Notes: generated from the letters alone by a model not told the origin. Positions 1 through 11,796 are shown, numbered from the stretch's first letter. The stretch is DNA of 64,000 nt from Parasponia andersonii (GCA_002914805.1 JXTB01000410.1:169201-233200); one strand, 5' to 3'. Made by a program: numbers and translations.

Positions 1-1194
1 TAACACAGCCTTAAGAGTAAAATCTTCATCCTTATATGCATCATAGGCTTTCACACTATCATTCCACAAACTGTTCAACTCATCAATCAACAGGGTTAAA
101 TATACATCAATGTCATTACCAGATTATCTAGGTCCTGATATTAACATTGTAAGAAGTGTAAACTTTCTTTTCATACACAACCATGGAGGAAGATTATAGA
201 TTACAAGCATTATAGGCCAACAACTGTATTTGCTACTTAGAGTTGTATGAGGATTAATACCATCTGCAGATAGACCAAGACGAAAATTCCTTGGATCACT
301 TCCAAAAAAAGGTCATTTGTAATCTATTGTTTTCCAAGCTGATGAATCGGCTGGATGTCTAAGTTTACTATCTTCTATCCTCTCATTCGCATGCCATATT
401 AGATCTTTAGCATGCTCACGATTTCAGAATAGACGGGTAAAACGAGAAATTTGAGGAATATACCACAAAACCTTAGCAGGGATTCCAACTTTTACCTCTT
501 TAGAATTCTTATTCTGTTGCCACCTAGGCTCACCACATACTGGACAACAAATTGCTTCTTTAAATTTCTTTCAATATAAAATACAATCATTTGGGCAAGC
601 GTGAATTTTCTTATATTACATACCCAATAAGCATAAAGTCTTTTTAGCCTCATAAAAGGAAGGTGGTATCTCATTATCATTTGGCAATATCTCTCGTAGT
701 AAAGCTAACAAGTCTGAAAAACTCTTATCACTCTATCCATGTCTTGCTTTCAAATTATACAATTTCAATAATGCAGACAACTTTGTAAATTTTGTACAAC
801 CCGGATAGATCAGTTTCTCAGCATCATTAAGCAATGATTGAAACTTAATAAGATCTACATCTATTTCATATTGTGCATCATCAATCATTTCAAAAAGATC
901 ATCATTTAAATCTAACTCACAATCATTTCTTATACTCTTCTTTAACGAAAATCCAGTAATTGGAACCTTTTCTCCATGCCAAATCCATTGTTTATAACTT
1001 TGATCTATTCCATTGAAATATAAATGTTCTTTTATCTTTTTAACACCTATCTTTTACAAATTTCCACATTTAATACACGGACATGGAATTAAATTAGAAT
1101 CTTTGATATTTTCAATAGTAAACTCCAAAAAGCTATCAACTCCCTTTCTATATTCAGTCGATAGTCTATCCGTCAATATCCATTCCTTATACAT
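1..1194 (-). pseudogene. TNP2-type CACTA transposase, N-terminal part, degenerate
   Basis: Translated on the minus strand from an ATG at 1194. The N-terminus resembles the transposase-associated domain (PDSFLEFT-like segment, then IPCPCIKCGN). It is followed by a zinc-type pair CPVCGEPRW near 540-500, an RxTRLF segment, then LRHPADSSAW, SDPRNFRLGLSADGINP and the NLPPWLCMKRKF and GNDIDVYL motifs typical of TNP2 (Transposase_21 family). In-frame stops interrupt the frame, for example after the IKCGNL segment, in the CxxC region and after WKTIDYK. The copy is therefore inactive. The C-terminal half lies beyond the window start. This enzyme class excises and reinserts CACTA elements. Confidence 0.82.
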
Positions 1195-2394
1195 TCTAAG
1201 CACAATTGAAAAATAAACAACTGATATAAAAAACTAACTAAATTGAGTACCGTAAAAAATTGTACATAATCTCCCCTATTTCTAGCATTAACCAATTGAG
1301 TAACTAAACCACCAATTATAAATTAACACTCATTTCAAATTATTCTTATATTTCTAAGTACTACCAAATTCAAAACTTAATTTATTCTTAAATAGTCTCA
1401 TTTGTTACAAATAATTTGTCAATCAACCAAATATAATATATGACAAATAATATCAATACAAATAATAAACTCAACCAATCCCACAAAATTATAACATCAT
1501 CATATCACCACAATATACAATTTCCTATAGGATATCATATCTCATCTAGTTTAAATTTTCCAAAATAATAAGATAAAACCAATGTGAAAATGACATGCAT
1601 AAGTCAATAAAAGAAAAAAATTTGAGAAAACATACCTCAGTTTGCTCAGTTTGCTAATTCACAAGTAATCTCAGTACTCTAACTTCTACTAAAACCTATA
1701 CGCAAATTAAAATGATAAATAAAATTAAACATCTATAATCCATAATACTTTAAATTAAACATTGAATATGTAAATTTCTAAAAAACTACACAATATTCAA
1801 TTAAAATTGCATAAATTTGGATTAATTGACACTAAAGATGGAAATTAAAAAGTATAACCTAATATATGATTTCTAGTAAATAAACATGAAATTGGTATAA
1901 ATTCATATAACACACTTTCAATTTGAAACTTTTTACAACTAAATGAACTCACATTTCACCTAAAATAAATAAAAAAAAGAGCAATAAAATAATAACAAAT
2001 TCAGATTAATTTGCTCTTAAATAGCAAAACTTACTCAAAAATAAGATTTTTACTAAATAAATAGTCTAACTCGGCATTACAAGAGTAAAGATTATCAATG
2101 CATGCTCAAGATATTTATATTTGATAAATTAGGGTTTCCAAATATAAACTCTTTCAAATATAACCTAAAACATGAAATTTCTACAAAATAATTGGTCAAA
2201 ATCATGATTAAGACAATGGGTAATCTAATTTTAGTGACAAAAACGAATTTAAAAGCTTAAACATACCTTATTTACTAGAAAAAATGGTGAAAATGGTGGA
2301 AGGGGGAGACTGGCCGCTGCTGGAAGTGAAGAGGGAAAAGGGTGAGAAAAGTATGAGGGAAGTGACATAGTCTCATTTTTTTGGGTCCTTTATA
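1195..2394. other. AT-rich non-coding leader of the CACTA element
   Basis: This stretch lies between the transposase start codon and the subterminal repeats. It is strongly AT-rich with no ORF of note. From 2281 to 2360 it turns purine-rich (GGTGGAAGGGGGAGACTGG), which could be transcribed leader. No host gene was recognised. Confidence 0.5.
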
Positions 2395-2652
2395 TAGGGC
2401 CCCTATCTCGACACCATATGGGCGCCGAGAAAAGTATATCATGGCGCCTAATGGGCACCGTGAAAGTTAAATACCACGGCGCTTAAAAAGCACCGTGGTA
2501 GATGTGTAACACGGCGCCTTATAGGCACCGTGAAAGTTATATTCAACGGTGCCCATTAGGCGCCATTAAAGATTCTATACCACGGCGTTTTTTAGGCGCC
2601 GTGGTATTTCTCCATTTATCACGGCGCTTCCGTACACGCGCCGTGATAGTAC
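2395..2652. repeat. CACTA subterminal repeats (GGCGCC / CACGGCGC motifs)
   Basis: About ten copies of a motif around CACGGCGCC / GGCGCCGTG occur in alternating orientation with roughly 25-35 bp spacing (for example at 2420, 2452, 2476, 2510, 2590, 2625). Neighbouring motifs can pair as short hairpins. Arrays like this are the transposase-binding subterminal regions of CACTA elements. The local GC content contrasts with the AT-rich surroundings. Confidence 0.75.
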
Positions 2653-4489
2653 ACATTTTTAGTAGTAGAAGTTACTCATTTCGGCCACTTTGTTGACTAA
2701 TTTGTAAGCTTTTGAACCGTTTTACACGATCTTGTGTTTAAAGATTGTTTTGATACACTTTTGAATTGATACATATATATATTATCAGAAGAAGCACGGG
2801 GGTGTACCTCTTTATAAAGCAGCACTAAGAGGTGACTGGGAAGCAGCTAGAAAAATTCTAGACAAAGATACAAGCCTTTTAACAAGTATTTCAAAAGGAG
2901 GCCACACTGTCCTCCACCTCGCCGCTGGAACAAAGTACGTCCACTTTGTGAAGGCGTTGGTTGAAATGATGAGCAATGAAGAACTAGAACTCCGTGATAA
3001 CAAAGATAACACAGCCTTTAGTCTCGCGGTCGCAACGGGAGCCGTAGAAGCCGCCCAGATAATGTTACGAAGGAACATAAATTTGGCAACAATTAGAGGT
3101 GGTGAACGAATGACACCACTCTATATGGCTGCTTTGTTTGGACGGTTCGAAATGTCCTCCGGTTTGTATTCCATAATGGAAGAAAGCTTTCAGGAAAAAG
3201 ACCGAATTGGGATTTTTTTCACTTTTATCAACACCGGTCTGTACGGTAAGTGTGTATATATATATATATATGCACCAAACATTTTTCATCTCTTAAATTT
3301 TCCGTTTTAATTTCTTTATTTCTCGTTTGTTTTTTTTTACCTTTTATAATTCTTGCATATTTTTGTATAGGGTAATATACTCGCAAAATATGCCAATTCA
3401 ATTAGGTGATCTTCGATTACTTAATCTATACTTTCTTTAACATATTCAAATTTCTAGCTTTAAACAATATTTCAGAAAAGTAATATGCTCTTCAACTAAT
3501 CTCTGTGTAACATAAACATTTGGAAGTTAAATATAATTGGAAAGTCCGTTAGATTGCGGTGATATCATTTAGGCAAGATTACTTGTTATTATTACTTTTG
3601 GTTAATATTGCAGAGATATCACTTAAAATGGTTGAAGAGGATACCTCGCTAGCTATAGCGCGTGACAAGGATAACAAGACAGCTCTGCATCTCTTGGCTC
3701 AAACTCCTTCAGCATTTGATAACCAAAGTCCCAAAGGGTGGAGTAAGCTCATCAAATCACGTAATTAATCTTTATTTATTTTATTTTTGGTTATAAAAGT
3801 TTTCAAATAGTTGTTACGATAGATGAAGTAACAGGTTTTTTCACTCTTAATTAATTAATGCCCAGGTTTGCAATTTAGATTTCAACGAAACTTGAAGCAA
3901 GCTAAAGCTCTTGAGCTTGTTAGATGTCTCTGGAGATATGTTTTGGATCTTGGGGATGAGGAGGTGATGGACCTTATTCACTATCCATCGGAACTGCTGT
4001 TTGATGCAACAAAATTAGGAAATTTTGTGTTTCTAGCTGAGCTTATTAGCTCTTATCCTGATTTATTATGGGAAACTGATAGAAGAAATCGAAGTATTAT
4101 TCATATTGCTGTCTTGAATCGTCATGCCAACATTTTCAACTTGATACATGAGATCGGCTCAATTAAGGATATTCTTGCTACTTTTGAAGATGATGAGGAC
4201 AACAATATATTACATTTAGCTGCAAAGTTACCCCCTCCAGAGCGACTCAACACTGTATCAGGAGCAGCTCTACAGATGCAACAAGAGCTATTGTGGTTTG
4301 AGGTATGTACTTCTTATTTCTTATCTGTCTATATCTTGCAGCTATATATGGTAGCAATAATTATTAAGATATTTTAAAGTTCTAGGTAGCTTTAGAGAAA
4401 AAGTGTGTGGGTGAAAGTAAAATATTATTCTTAAAAGTTTTCTAAGGTTTCTCAAACTCTCCTTCCTTGGATGCACCACAGGAAAAAAG

Positions 4490-4860
4490 TCTATAGCGGT
4501 GATAAATATCGTCGTTATAGAGCAAAAAGTCGTCGTTATAGGCTTATCGTAACGACAATGTCATATCATCGGTATAACTCTGTCGGTATAGTTCCTCTAT
4601 AACGATGACAAAATTTATCGTTGGAATAGTAGACCAAAAAACGACGATAGTGGCCATCGTTATACTATAGCGACAACTAGGTATATTTTTTAAAAATATA
4701 TATATAATTAAATGTAATTAGAGCGACGGCAGATATCATCGCTATAGGTATATTTTTAAAAAAATGTATAGTTAAATATAGTTATAACGGCGATATTATC
4801 GTCGCTATAGATAAATTAAAACTTGTAGCGACGACCAATATTGTCGTCGCTATAGATGTT
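4490..4860. repeat. Subterminal inverted motifs (TATAGCGACGA)
   Basis: At least eight copies of a 10-12 bp motif related to TATAGCGACGA or its complement, in mixed orientation, with neighbours able to form hairpins. It marks the left subterminal region of the intron 4 CACTA-like element. The motif differs from the GGCGCC and GAGGAC arrays elsewhere in the window, so it is a separate family. Confidence 0.65.
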
Positions 4861-5067
4861 ATAATTTTTTTTATATAATTAAATTCTTAAAATTAGAAAT
4901 AAAATTATAAAAAACAAAAATAGAAATAAGTAGAAAATATTTGAAACATAAAATATAATTTTAAATTTTAAATTAAAATAAAATGTAAAATAATTCCATA
5001 ACAAAAATACACATAAAATAAAAATTTAATAAAAGTATTCAACAAGAAAAAAAAAATTGAACTATCT

Positions 5068-7650
5068 TGTCACGTTCAAAAAACTAAGGCTGTGACTTTT
5101 AGTAATTTTAAGTGAAATTAGTGAGAATAGTAGTTTCTAAAATTTTAGAAAAATTTAAGTACTTGAAATTTAAGTTTAATCTTCAAAAGTAAGTAAATTA
5201 TGAGATTGGACAAATTTAAAAATCATGATATTATCTTACCCGTTTTAAGTTTCTAAGTAAATTTTTCATTTTAAGATAAGAAAAAATCTTAATTAACTAG
5301 TTTAAAAAGTTTTATTTATTCATAAAGTTTAATAAAACAGTTCAAATTAAAACCCTAGGCTCAATGTTCAAATAATTTACGTAAAATCATTTTATTTTCT
5401 AAGTACTCGATTTAATAATAAAAATCATCTCCATACATCTACTCAGTAAATATTACTATTGGCTAAATAAATTTAACATAGAAAAGGGAAATTGATACCG
5501 AGTACAAACCAACCAATGAAGAGGATTGGAACTGCAAGCATATATCAAACATGTTTGCCAAGCCACCAGAATAATTACCACAAAATAGGTCAACATTTGA
5601 AATAGTAGGAAGTAGGGGTGAGTACGAGAATGCTCAGTAGAAACTCAATCATCTTTTTGAGTGAATGCAATTTTATCAAACCTGTATGGTTAATGTCTTT
5701 TTCCAAAATCCATTTATAAACTAAATTTATAAAACAAGTGGTATCCAGAATAATCACATATTCAAAACCAAAGTCAAAAATCGCAAGATTGTACATATCA
5801 TAAATCAACCCATCCCATGAGCTCACACCCTCACATCACGAACTAGAATAACTCGTACTACGTGTACTAAGTACTCTCTGCCTGATATTTATCCCATAAA
5901 ACTAGAGGGACACTCATATATCTAAGCCTACCGAACTGGAGGGGTAACTGAATGCCTATACCTACCGAATGGGAATAATCAAAAAAACCCCGCACGAGTT
6001 TACAGGCTCTCATTGAAGGCGGATGTACAAGTCCGCCTACTATAACAATGCGATACCTAAGATGTATCTCATGTGTGATCCTATGGTATGTACAATATGT
6101 AACAAAATATGCATAATAACTATACAATACATAACCAAACAATGCTTTAAAATTCAACTTGGCATTATTTTGGGATTTACTATACATAGGCAGTACGCCG
6201 CTGTTTTACCCCATAATCATAATATAAAAGTATGTATAAAATTCATACAGTCTAATCCTAGTATAATCCAATAATTTTCAGCAATTTATCAAAATATCAT
6301 TTATTCACGATTTTTCACAAAAATAGTTATAATGAGAATTTTCAAATTAAAACATGTATAAAATCTGGTAATTGAATCCTTACCTTGAGATAGTAGTTAT
6401 GCTGAGCTAATGACACTAGAAATATCCTTAATTGATCACCTGGTTGTTCAGACAGTCGTTCTCAAATCTCGTCACGTTCACTTGAAAAGTTGACTTTTCA
6501 AACGGAGCCTCAGATTGAGAAACAGAGGTCACCACTGAATTCAAAACACCCAAAAATATTGGGTTAGATATAAAGTCAGTACGGAACCGGCCGTGACACG
6601 CAAAACGGTGCAATTCATGAGCTATTTTCTCAATTTTCGTGCCACTTCGGAAAATAATAGTATTTTATAGTAAAATTCATGTCCCAACCTCATGGAGTCC
6701 AAATTCAAAGTCAGAACTCAATTTCGAGGTCTTGATCATTAAATGGGCTCAAAGATCCGAAAATTATAAAAATACCACATTTGGAAAACAATTAGAAAAA
6801 TACCACATTTTCTTTTCGATAATTAACAATCTTCCGATTACCATTTTAACACTTCAAAATCATGAGATTTCATGCTTAAATCTCTTCTTTCACGTAGTAA
6901 AATTTTCTCGGGATAAATAACTCAATTCCAAAATAATTACGAAAATACCACAAAAATTTAATATTATAAAATTACTACAGCAGTCAACTTCTCACCGGAG
7001 CCGAGTTAGAGGCCGAGAGTGGTCAAAAATAAAAGCTGGAGTCGAGACGAGTTCAATGGCGGCGACGGCGAGTTGATCGGACGTCGGAGAGGAAACGGCA
7101 GTGGATTTTCTGTTCCGGTGGTGGTGTCTTCGGATCGCTTTTTCTCCAGCGAGAGGCGGCTAAATAGGACAGCGGCACTAGGAACTGCTTCGTCGGTGTC
7201 TTCCGCTCAGGGCGAGCTAGCGCGTCGGGCTGCTCGGTGGCCGGAGGAGTTGCGAATGAACAGTAACCGAGGGTATGCTTAGGAAGGCCTCGGTGAAGAA
7301 GAAGAAGAATCTGGGGGATTTATTTGCAATTTTTGAAACTGTAGATAGTGGAACACGTGGCGTAATATAGTTTGACCGAAAAAGTTTCTGAAATTCCACT
7401 TTGGCTACAAATTTTAAAAAGATTCTTTCACTTTAGTCACTCCTTAATTACACTTTTATCCCCAGTTTGTAATTTCTTTTTCACTTTTGACCCAAATGCA
7501 CCTAGACTTTATTTTGTCCAAGTTCAACACCAATAATTTAATTTAAAATAATTTCATATTTTTATTTAATTAATCTGAAAATATAGAATTACCAAAATGC
7601 CCTTAAATTAAAATTACTTAATTACCCTTATAAAAATTTAGGATTTTACA
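5068..7650 (-). mobile_element. Solo LTR of a gypsy-type retrotransposon, TSD TATCT
   Basis: On the minus strand the unit starts TGTAAAATCC (7650) and ends GAACGTGACA (5068). It is flanked by a perfect 5-bp duplication, TATCT at 5063-5067 and 7651-7655. It shares order and sequence with the LTRs at 9119-11777 and 61088-62663. Shared landmarks are the proline-rich-looking TACCGAA..GGGGTAACTGAAT blocks near 5925-5950, the GTTGACTTTTC segment near 6490, and the GTGAGTAC..CAGTAG segment near 5620. There is no internal region, so it is a solo LTR left by LTR-LTR recombination. It sits inside the CACTA-like element in intron 4 of copy A and is therefore younger than it. Confidence 0.8.
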
Positions 7651-7665
7651 TATCTAGCTAGCTAG

Positions 7666-8163
7666 CTAGCTATCTAAGTCAGTATCATCCTGATCTGCAT
7701 TGTCTTGGGTCAGTGGAGGAGATTCAGATCGGAGTCTCAAAGGCAATGTAAGTGGCGGGGGCATCGGAAGAATATCAGGAGCAATTGGCAGTTGAATGAA
7801 TATATGGAATCCCAGAACCAATCTCACTAATACGCTAGACATATAACGCAGTTGTTCATTGAAGTATTGCCTCTTTGCATCATGCTCTGTTAGGAGAACT
7901 GCTTTACGCTTGTGGGCAGCAGCCAAATAACTCTGTGTCTGACTAAAAAAGTCTCGCAATTCAGAGTCGGGCACAAGTGGATCCTGTGGTAGAGAAGCTG
8001 CTGTAGAAGAAGTGATAGCAGCTCCCTTGAGCTTCAGACCAACTCCTCTTGTATACCCTCTTGTAACACCAAGCACCTCGTCAGCAATCAATGTCACATC
8101 AATACGAGGTGGTACAGATTGTGTCGAAGAACTAGAGGCAGATGAAGATGCCTGAGACTGCAA
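7666..8163 (-). pseudogene. CACTA-associated plant transposase-like ORF, C-terminal part
   Basis: A 165-aa open frame on the minus strand. After a serine-rich start it reads DEVLGVTRGYTRGVGLKLKG, which resembles the LGxRxGYxRGxG segment of the plant En/Spm-associated family (Transposase_24 / Ptta). A helical segment with LRDFFSQTQSYL and a proline-rich acidic tail follow. The start lies next to an in-frame context that may be an exon edge. The assignment rests on one short motif and the CACTA context, so it is moderate. The frame is intact but far shorter than usual for the family. Confidence 0.5.
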
Positions 8164-9118
8164 CTGAATCGTGCAAATCTCAACCTAGAAAAAAGTTAGT
8201 AAAAGAATAAAATTAGTAGACAATCAATGAATACAAATAATTTATAAGTTACATTCAAAACCATCAAATTTATATTTTGTTTGAATATTTTCACCGTTTT
8301 ATAGGATTAGTCAAAATCAATGAGTGAAAATATAGATTAACTCTAATAATGATGTTTTAATTTCTTTTTTATAAACATTCTTTCGTATGTTGATATAAAT
8401 TTTACTAATGAAATATATATGTATACGCCATTTGCATTAAGGACGTCATCTAATAATACTTTGCCTTTCTTTTTTAACTAATAGAATCCGTAAATAAACT
8501 AGTCATTAGCTTATAATTCACATCATCTTATGTAACAGGAGGTCAAAAAGATTGTGCAACCACTTTATATAAAGGCAAAGAACATGAAAGGAAAAAATCC
8601 TGAAGAATTATTTCGTACTGAGCACAAGAGATTATTGAGAAATGGTGAGTTCTCGATGAAAAGCACGGCCAATTCATGCATGCTCGTAGCAACCCTAATC
8701 GCGACTGTGGTCTTTGCAGCTGCCTTTAGCTTACCAGGAGGTAACAATAACGAAGGGACTCCCAATAATCTTCAAAGTACCACATTTCTAATCTTTGTCT
8801 TGTCAGATGGGCTTGCACTGCTGAGCTCAATACTAATGTTTTTGTCCATCCTTATATCGCGCTACACAGAACACGACTTTCTCAAATGGTTACCCTTGAA
8901 GCTGATGATTGGACTAACCTCACTCTTTTTCTCAATGACAACCGCTTTTTGCTTCACTTTCATTATAGCTTATCATTCTGGGTTGAAATGGGTCCCTTTT
9001 CTAATATCTTCGCTTGCACTCATTCCAATTACCTTGTTCGTTATTCTGAAATTTCCCCTTATATTTCAGCCAAATCGACCGATGTTGTACTAGAAAAGTG
9101 AATGTTGTGGATTGAACA

Positions 9119-11777
9119 TGTAATAACCCAGAATTTTCGAAGGTAATTTGGACATTTTACCAATTTTCCAGATATAATATTGTGGGGATTAATTTGTAAA
9201 AGTTTTGTGCAGAGGGACTAAATTACAAATATTGGGGGACTAGATTGATAGAAATTTGAAATTTTGGGGACATATGTGTAATTTTTTAAAAAATTGCACA
9301 GTCCATTCAAAACAGGCCACGTGGCCTGTTCACTCACTTCTCTCTCTCTCTTCTCTCTCTTCTCCCCTGATTTCTCTCTCCTCTCTCTGCGTCTCTCGGC
9401 CGCACCACTGCCAGAAGCCGCCGCTAGCCACCGTCTGCCTGTGCCACCGACCGGCGAAGGTCCCCCGTGCCGCGCCGAAGCTCTGCCGCCTGTCCCCGGT
9501 CACCGCCGCCGCCTGGTTCGCCGGAAAACTCCGTAGAAGCCGATTTGAGCTGTTTCGGATTTTTGACCGCCGGCGAAAATTCCAGCCACCATTCGACCCC
9601 CAACTAGTCCCGTTGGATTCGTCTCGTCTCAAGGATCATCAAGGTATATATATCTCAACCCTATTTTGTCCGGATTGAAAATTGCATTTTTGGGCATTTC
9701 GAGTTTATGGTTGTTGTTTTTGATCCGGCCGTTGGATTGTGTTTTTGAGTTCATTTTTGGAATGTACTCAGAAAATGGAGAAGTTGATATATATATTGTG
9801 TCGTTTGGTGATTGGCACGAAAATCAAGATCAAACGGTCGAGATTTTTGTCTCGTTTTGCGTGCCACCGGTCCGGTGTGGGCCCGGACCAGAATTGGACA
9901 AATTATATGTCTAACCTAGTTATTTTAGGTGCTAGGAATTCAGCGAAGAGGTCTGTTTGCGAAATTGAGGCTCCGGTGAGAAGTTGACTTTTCACCAGAG
10001 GACGATCGAGGGCTTGGAATTGGTTTCCAACCCTCCGGGCGATCGTCAATGACACCTTGAGGACTCAATAGCGTAATATTGCTATTCCGGTGAGGTAGGG
10101 GTTTAGCTACCTTCGTTTTATACCGTTTTGAGTTAAAACTTATTTTCTGCAGCATATAAGAACAAGTGTATTTTTAATGATTTGAATTATATGTGATAGA
10201 ATCTGGCTATACGATATATACTGTATTGCTTTGGGAATTTGCTGTGTGCAGGTTATTTTGGGTATATCAAAAATAGGGCCATTATGCTGCCCGTTTTTCT
10301 ATAAAACCCTTTTATGCATGTTTTAATAAAAAATCAGAGTACAGTAGATTTTACACTTCAGTTCTGTATTGCACGTGTCATAGGATCATACATGAGCATC
10401 GTGTTAGCATCGTGGGTTTTACAGTATGGCATTGCGTGCCCCACTGTCGGTGAAAGTCCATAAACTCGCGCGGGGTTTGTTCTTCTGATTACCTCCCCAT
10501 TTGGTAGGCGTAGGTAATTCGGTTGCCCCTCCAGGTTTGGTAGGCGACACACGGGTGTCCCCTCTGGGTATGGGCTTAGGTATCAGGCAGGCTGTTAGGT
10601 ACACTTAGTACCATTATCCTGGGTTTCCATAGATGAGAGGATGAGAGCTTATGGGTATGAGTTGATTTGTGTCATGTGCATATGGATTGATGGTTTTGAT
10701 TACACTGTCTTATATATATGGGCTCTCGGCTTCGATTATATATATATATATATNTTTCTATAAAACCCTTTTATGCATGTTTTAATAAAAAATCAGAGTA
10801 CAGTAGATTTTACACTTCAGTTCTGTATTGCACGTGTCATAGGATCATACATGAGCATCGTGTTAGCATCGTGGGTTTTACAGTATGGCATTGCGTGCCC
10901 CACTGTCGGTGAAAGTCCATAAACTCGCGCGGGGTTTGTTCTTCTGATTACCTCCCCATTTGGTAGGCGTAGGTAATTCGGTTGCCCCTCCAGGTTTGGT
11001 AGGCGACACACGGGTGTCCCCTCTGGGTATGGGCTTAGGTATCAGGCAGGCTGTTAGGTACACTTAGTACCATTATCCTGGGTTTCCATAGATGAGAGGA
11101 TGAGAGCTTATGGGTATGAGTTGATTTGTGTCATGTGCATATGGATTGATGGTTTTGATTACACTGTCTTATATATATGGGCTCTCGGCTTCGATTATAT
11201 ATATATATATATATGTGTTTGTATGTTTTGGATTTGAACTAACCATGCAGGAGTTTTCCATCACTGAACTGTTTTTCTTCGAGGTAACTATTTTCCTACT
11301 GGGTATTGTATGCTCACCCCCCCTTCTTCCCTTCCTCAGGTGGTATTCAGTGCGATCTTAGAAATCAGGAGGAGTAAGAGGTCATCTTGACTGTAGTTCA
11401 TTTTTTGGTAATACTAGAAGTCTACTGTTGTGGTGTTTGGACTGTTTGGGATTTTGTATTAGCATTGAACCAAGATTACTACTTTCTATTTTATCTGTAA
11501 ACTTATGTATACTATTTTGGGATTTAACTTGTTATTGTAGATGATGATGATGCTTGGACTTATATTTGATTTTTCCGTTTTTCAATTATTATTCGTTCTA
11601 TGTTTAATGGTGTATATGAACTGTGGGAGAGGTTCAAGGGATGAAATTCCAAATACTTTATCAAAATGGACTGTTTACAAAACTTAAACTTTTTAGACAT
11701 TTTTAAAATAAATCATGGAATTTCCCATCTTTGTGAAATTCTCCTTCTGCCACTGGCCCGGGTTTTGGGTCGTGATA
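9119..11777 (+). mobile_element. Gypsy-type LTR (5' LTR with primer-binding site)
   Basis: Begins TGTAATAACCCAG immediately after GAACA and ends GGGTCGTGATA, 7 bp before a TGGTATCAGAGC primer site. This places it as a 5' LTR in plus orientation. It belongs to the same family as the solo LTRs at 5068-7650 and 61088-62663; terminal CA appears as TA here and in the 61088 copy. It landed 25 bp after the stop codon of copy A, inside its 3' UTR; the same 3' sequence without insertion follows copy B. The apparent length is inflated by a 458-bp duplication around an N. No partner 3' LTR with this start was seen in the window. Confidence 0.75.
10296..11212. repeat. 458-bp perfect direct repeat around a single N (likely assembly artefact)
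   Basis: Positions 10296-10753 and 10755-11212 read the same base for base, separated only by the N at 10754. The first copy ends, and the second continues, within a (TA)n run. Two overlapping contig ends joined without collapsing the overlap would give this pattern. A true duplication this young would not need an N. Confidence 0.85.
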
Positions 11778-11784
11778 GAAATTG

Positions 11785-11796
11785 TGGTATCAGAGC
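11785..11796 (+). other. Primer-binding site, initiator Met-tRNA type
   Basis: TGGTATCAGAGC is complementary to the 3' end of plant initiator methionine tRNA and lies 7 bp after the LTR end. It shows that the LTR to its left is a 5' LTR. The internal region that should follow is lost within about 100 bp, where Tat-element sequence begins. Confidence 0.8.

Larger units (their letters stand above)
1..2668 (-). mobile_element. CACTA (En/Spm) DNA transposon, 5' part, running off the left edge
   Basis: The element reads on the minus strand. It carries a decayed TNP2-type transposase (1-1194), about 1.2 kb of AT-rich non-coding leader, and a block of GC-rich subterminal inverted motifs (2395-2652). 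It ends near 2666-2668, where the minus strand reads CTACTACTAAAAATG, close to a CACTA terminus. From about 2672 onward the sequence matches the end of intron 1 of the downstream paralogue (23844-32765). The insertion is therefore in intron 1 of copy A. The other terminus lies outside the window. CACTA identity is secure from the transposase and subterminal repeats. The exact end base is uncertain because the terminal CACTA is mutated. Confidence 0.8.
4474..8200 (-). mobile_element. CACTA-like element remnant in intron 4 of copy A
   Basis: The left end CACCACAGGAAAAAAGTC resembles a CACTACAGGAAA terminus with one change. It is followed by an array of TATAGCGACGAC / GTCGTCGCTATA motifs in both orientations (4490-4860), the usual CACTA subterminal layout. 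A minus-strand ORF related to plant CACTA-associated proteins sits at 7666-8163. A solo LTR (5068-7650) has split the element. No matching right terminus or TSD was found, so the right boundary given is a guess. Confidence 0.55.
2789..9093 (+). pseudogene. Ankyrin-repeat PGG-domain protein (ITN1-like), copy A, disrupted
   Basis: Four exons with consensus splice sites: exon 2 2789-3245, exon 3 3614-3760, exon 4 3866-4302, exon 5 8539-9093 (stop TAG). Exons 2-4 encode ankyrin repeats (GGHTVLHLAAGT, TPLYMAALFGR, NRSIIHIAVLNRHANIF, NNILHLAAKL). Exon 5 encodes the PGG domain, with FAAAFSLPGGNNNEGTP and four hydrophobic helices, so the family is membrane-anchored. It pairs exon by exon with 23844-32765. 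Relative to that copy, exon 2 lacks 17 nt right after the CACGGG stretch, so a phase-1 donor from exon 1 would shift the frame. Exon 1 is not in the window; a CACTA element occupies intron 1. Intron 4 is 4.2 kb and TE-filled. An LTR starts 25 bp past the stop. Exons 2-5 are otherwise open, so decay is recent or an alternative start is used. Confidence 0.8.

Noticed and set aside
2502..2696. 64-codon plus-strand ORF over the GGCGCC array
   Set aside because: It is translation of CACTA subterminal repeats; no family resemblance and no splice or start context.
7019..7282. Open frame rich in Gly/Arg/Ser (87 codons)
   Set aside because: It lies within the antisense solo LTR (5068-7650). The GC-rich block is shared with the LTR at 9400-9640, so it is LTR sequence.
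9256..9678. 140-codon ORF and overlapping frames on both strands
   Set aside because: CT-rich and GC-rich LTR leader; open in several frames at once because of composition, not coding.
10358..11063. Duplicate minus-strand ORFs of 64 and 61 codons, seemingly a tandem gene pair
   Set aside because: They are copies of one LTR segment repeated around an N, most likely an assembly artefact.
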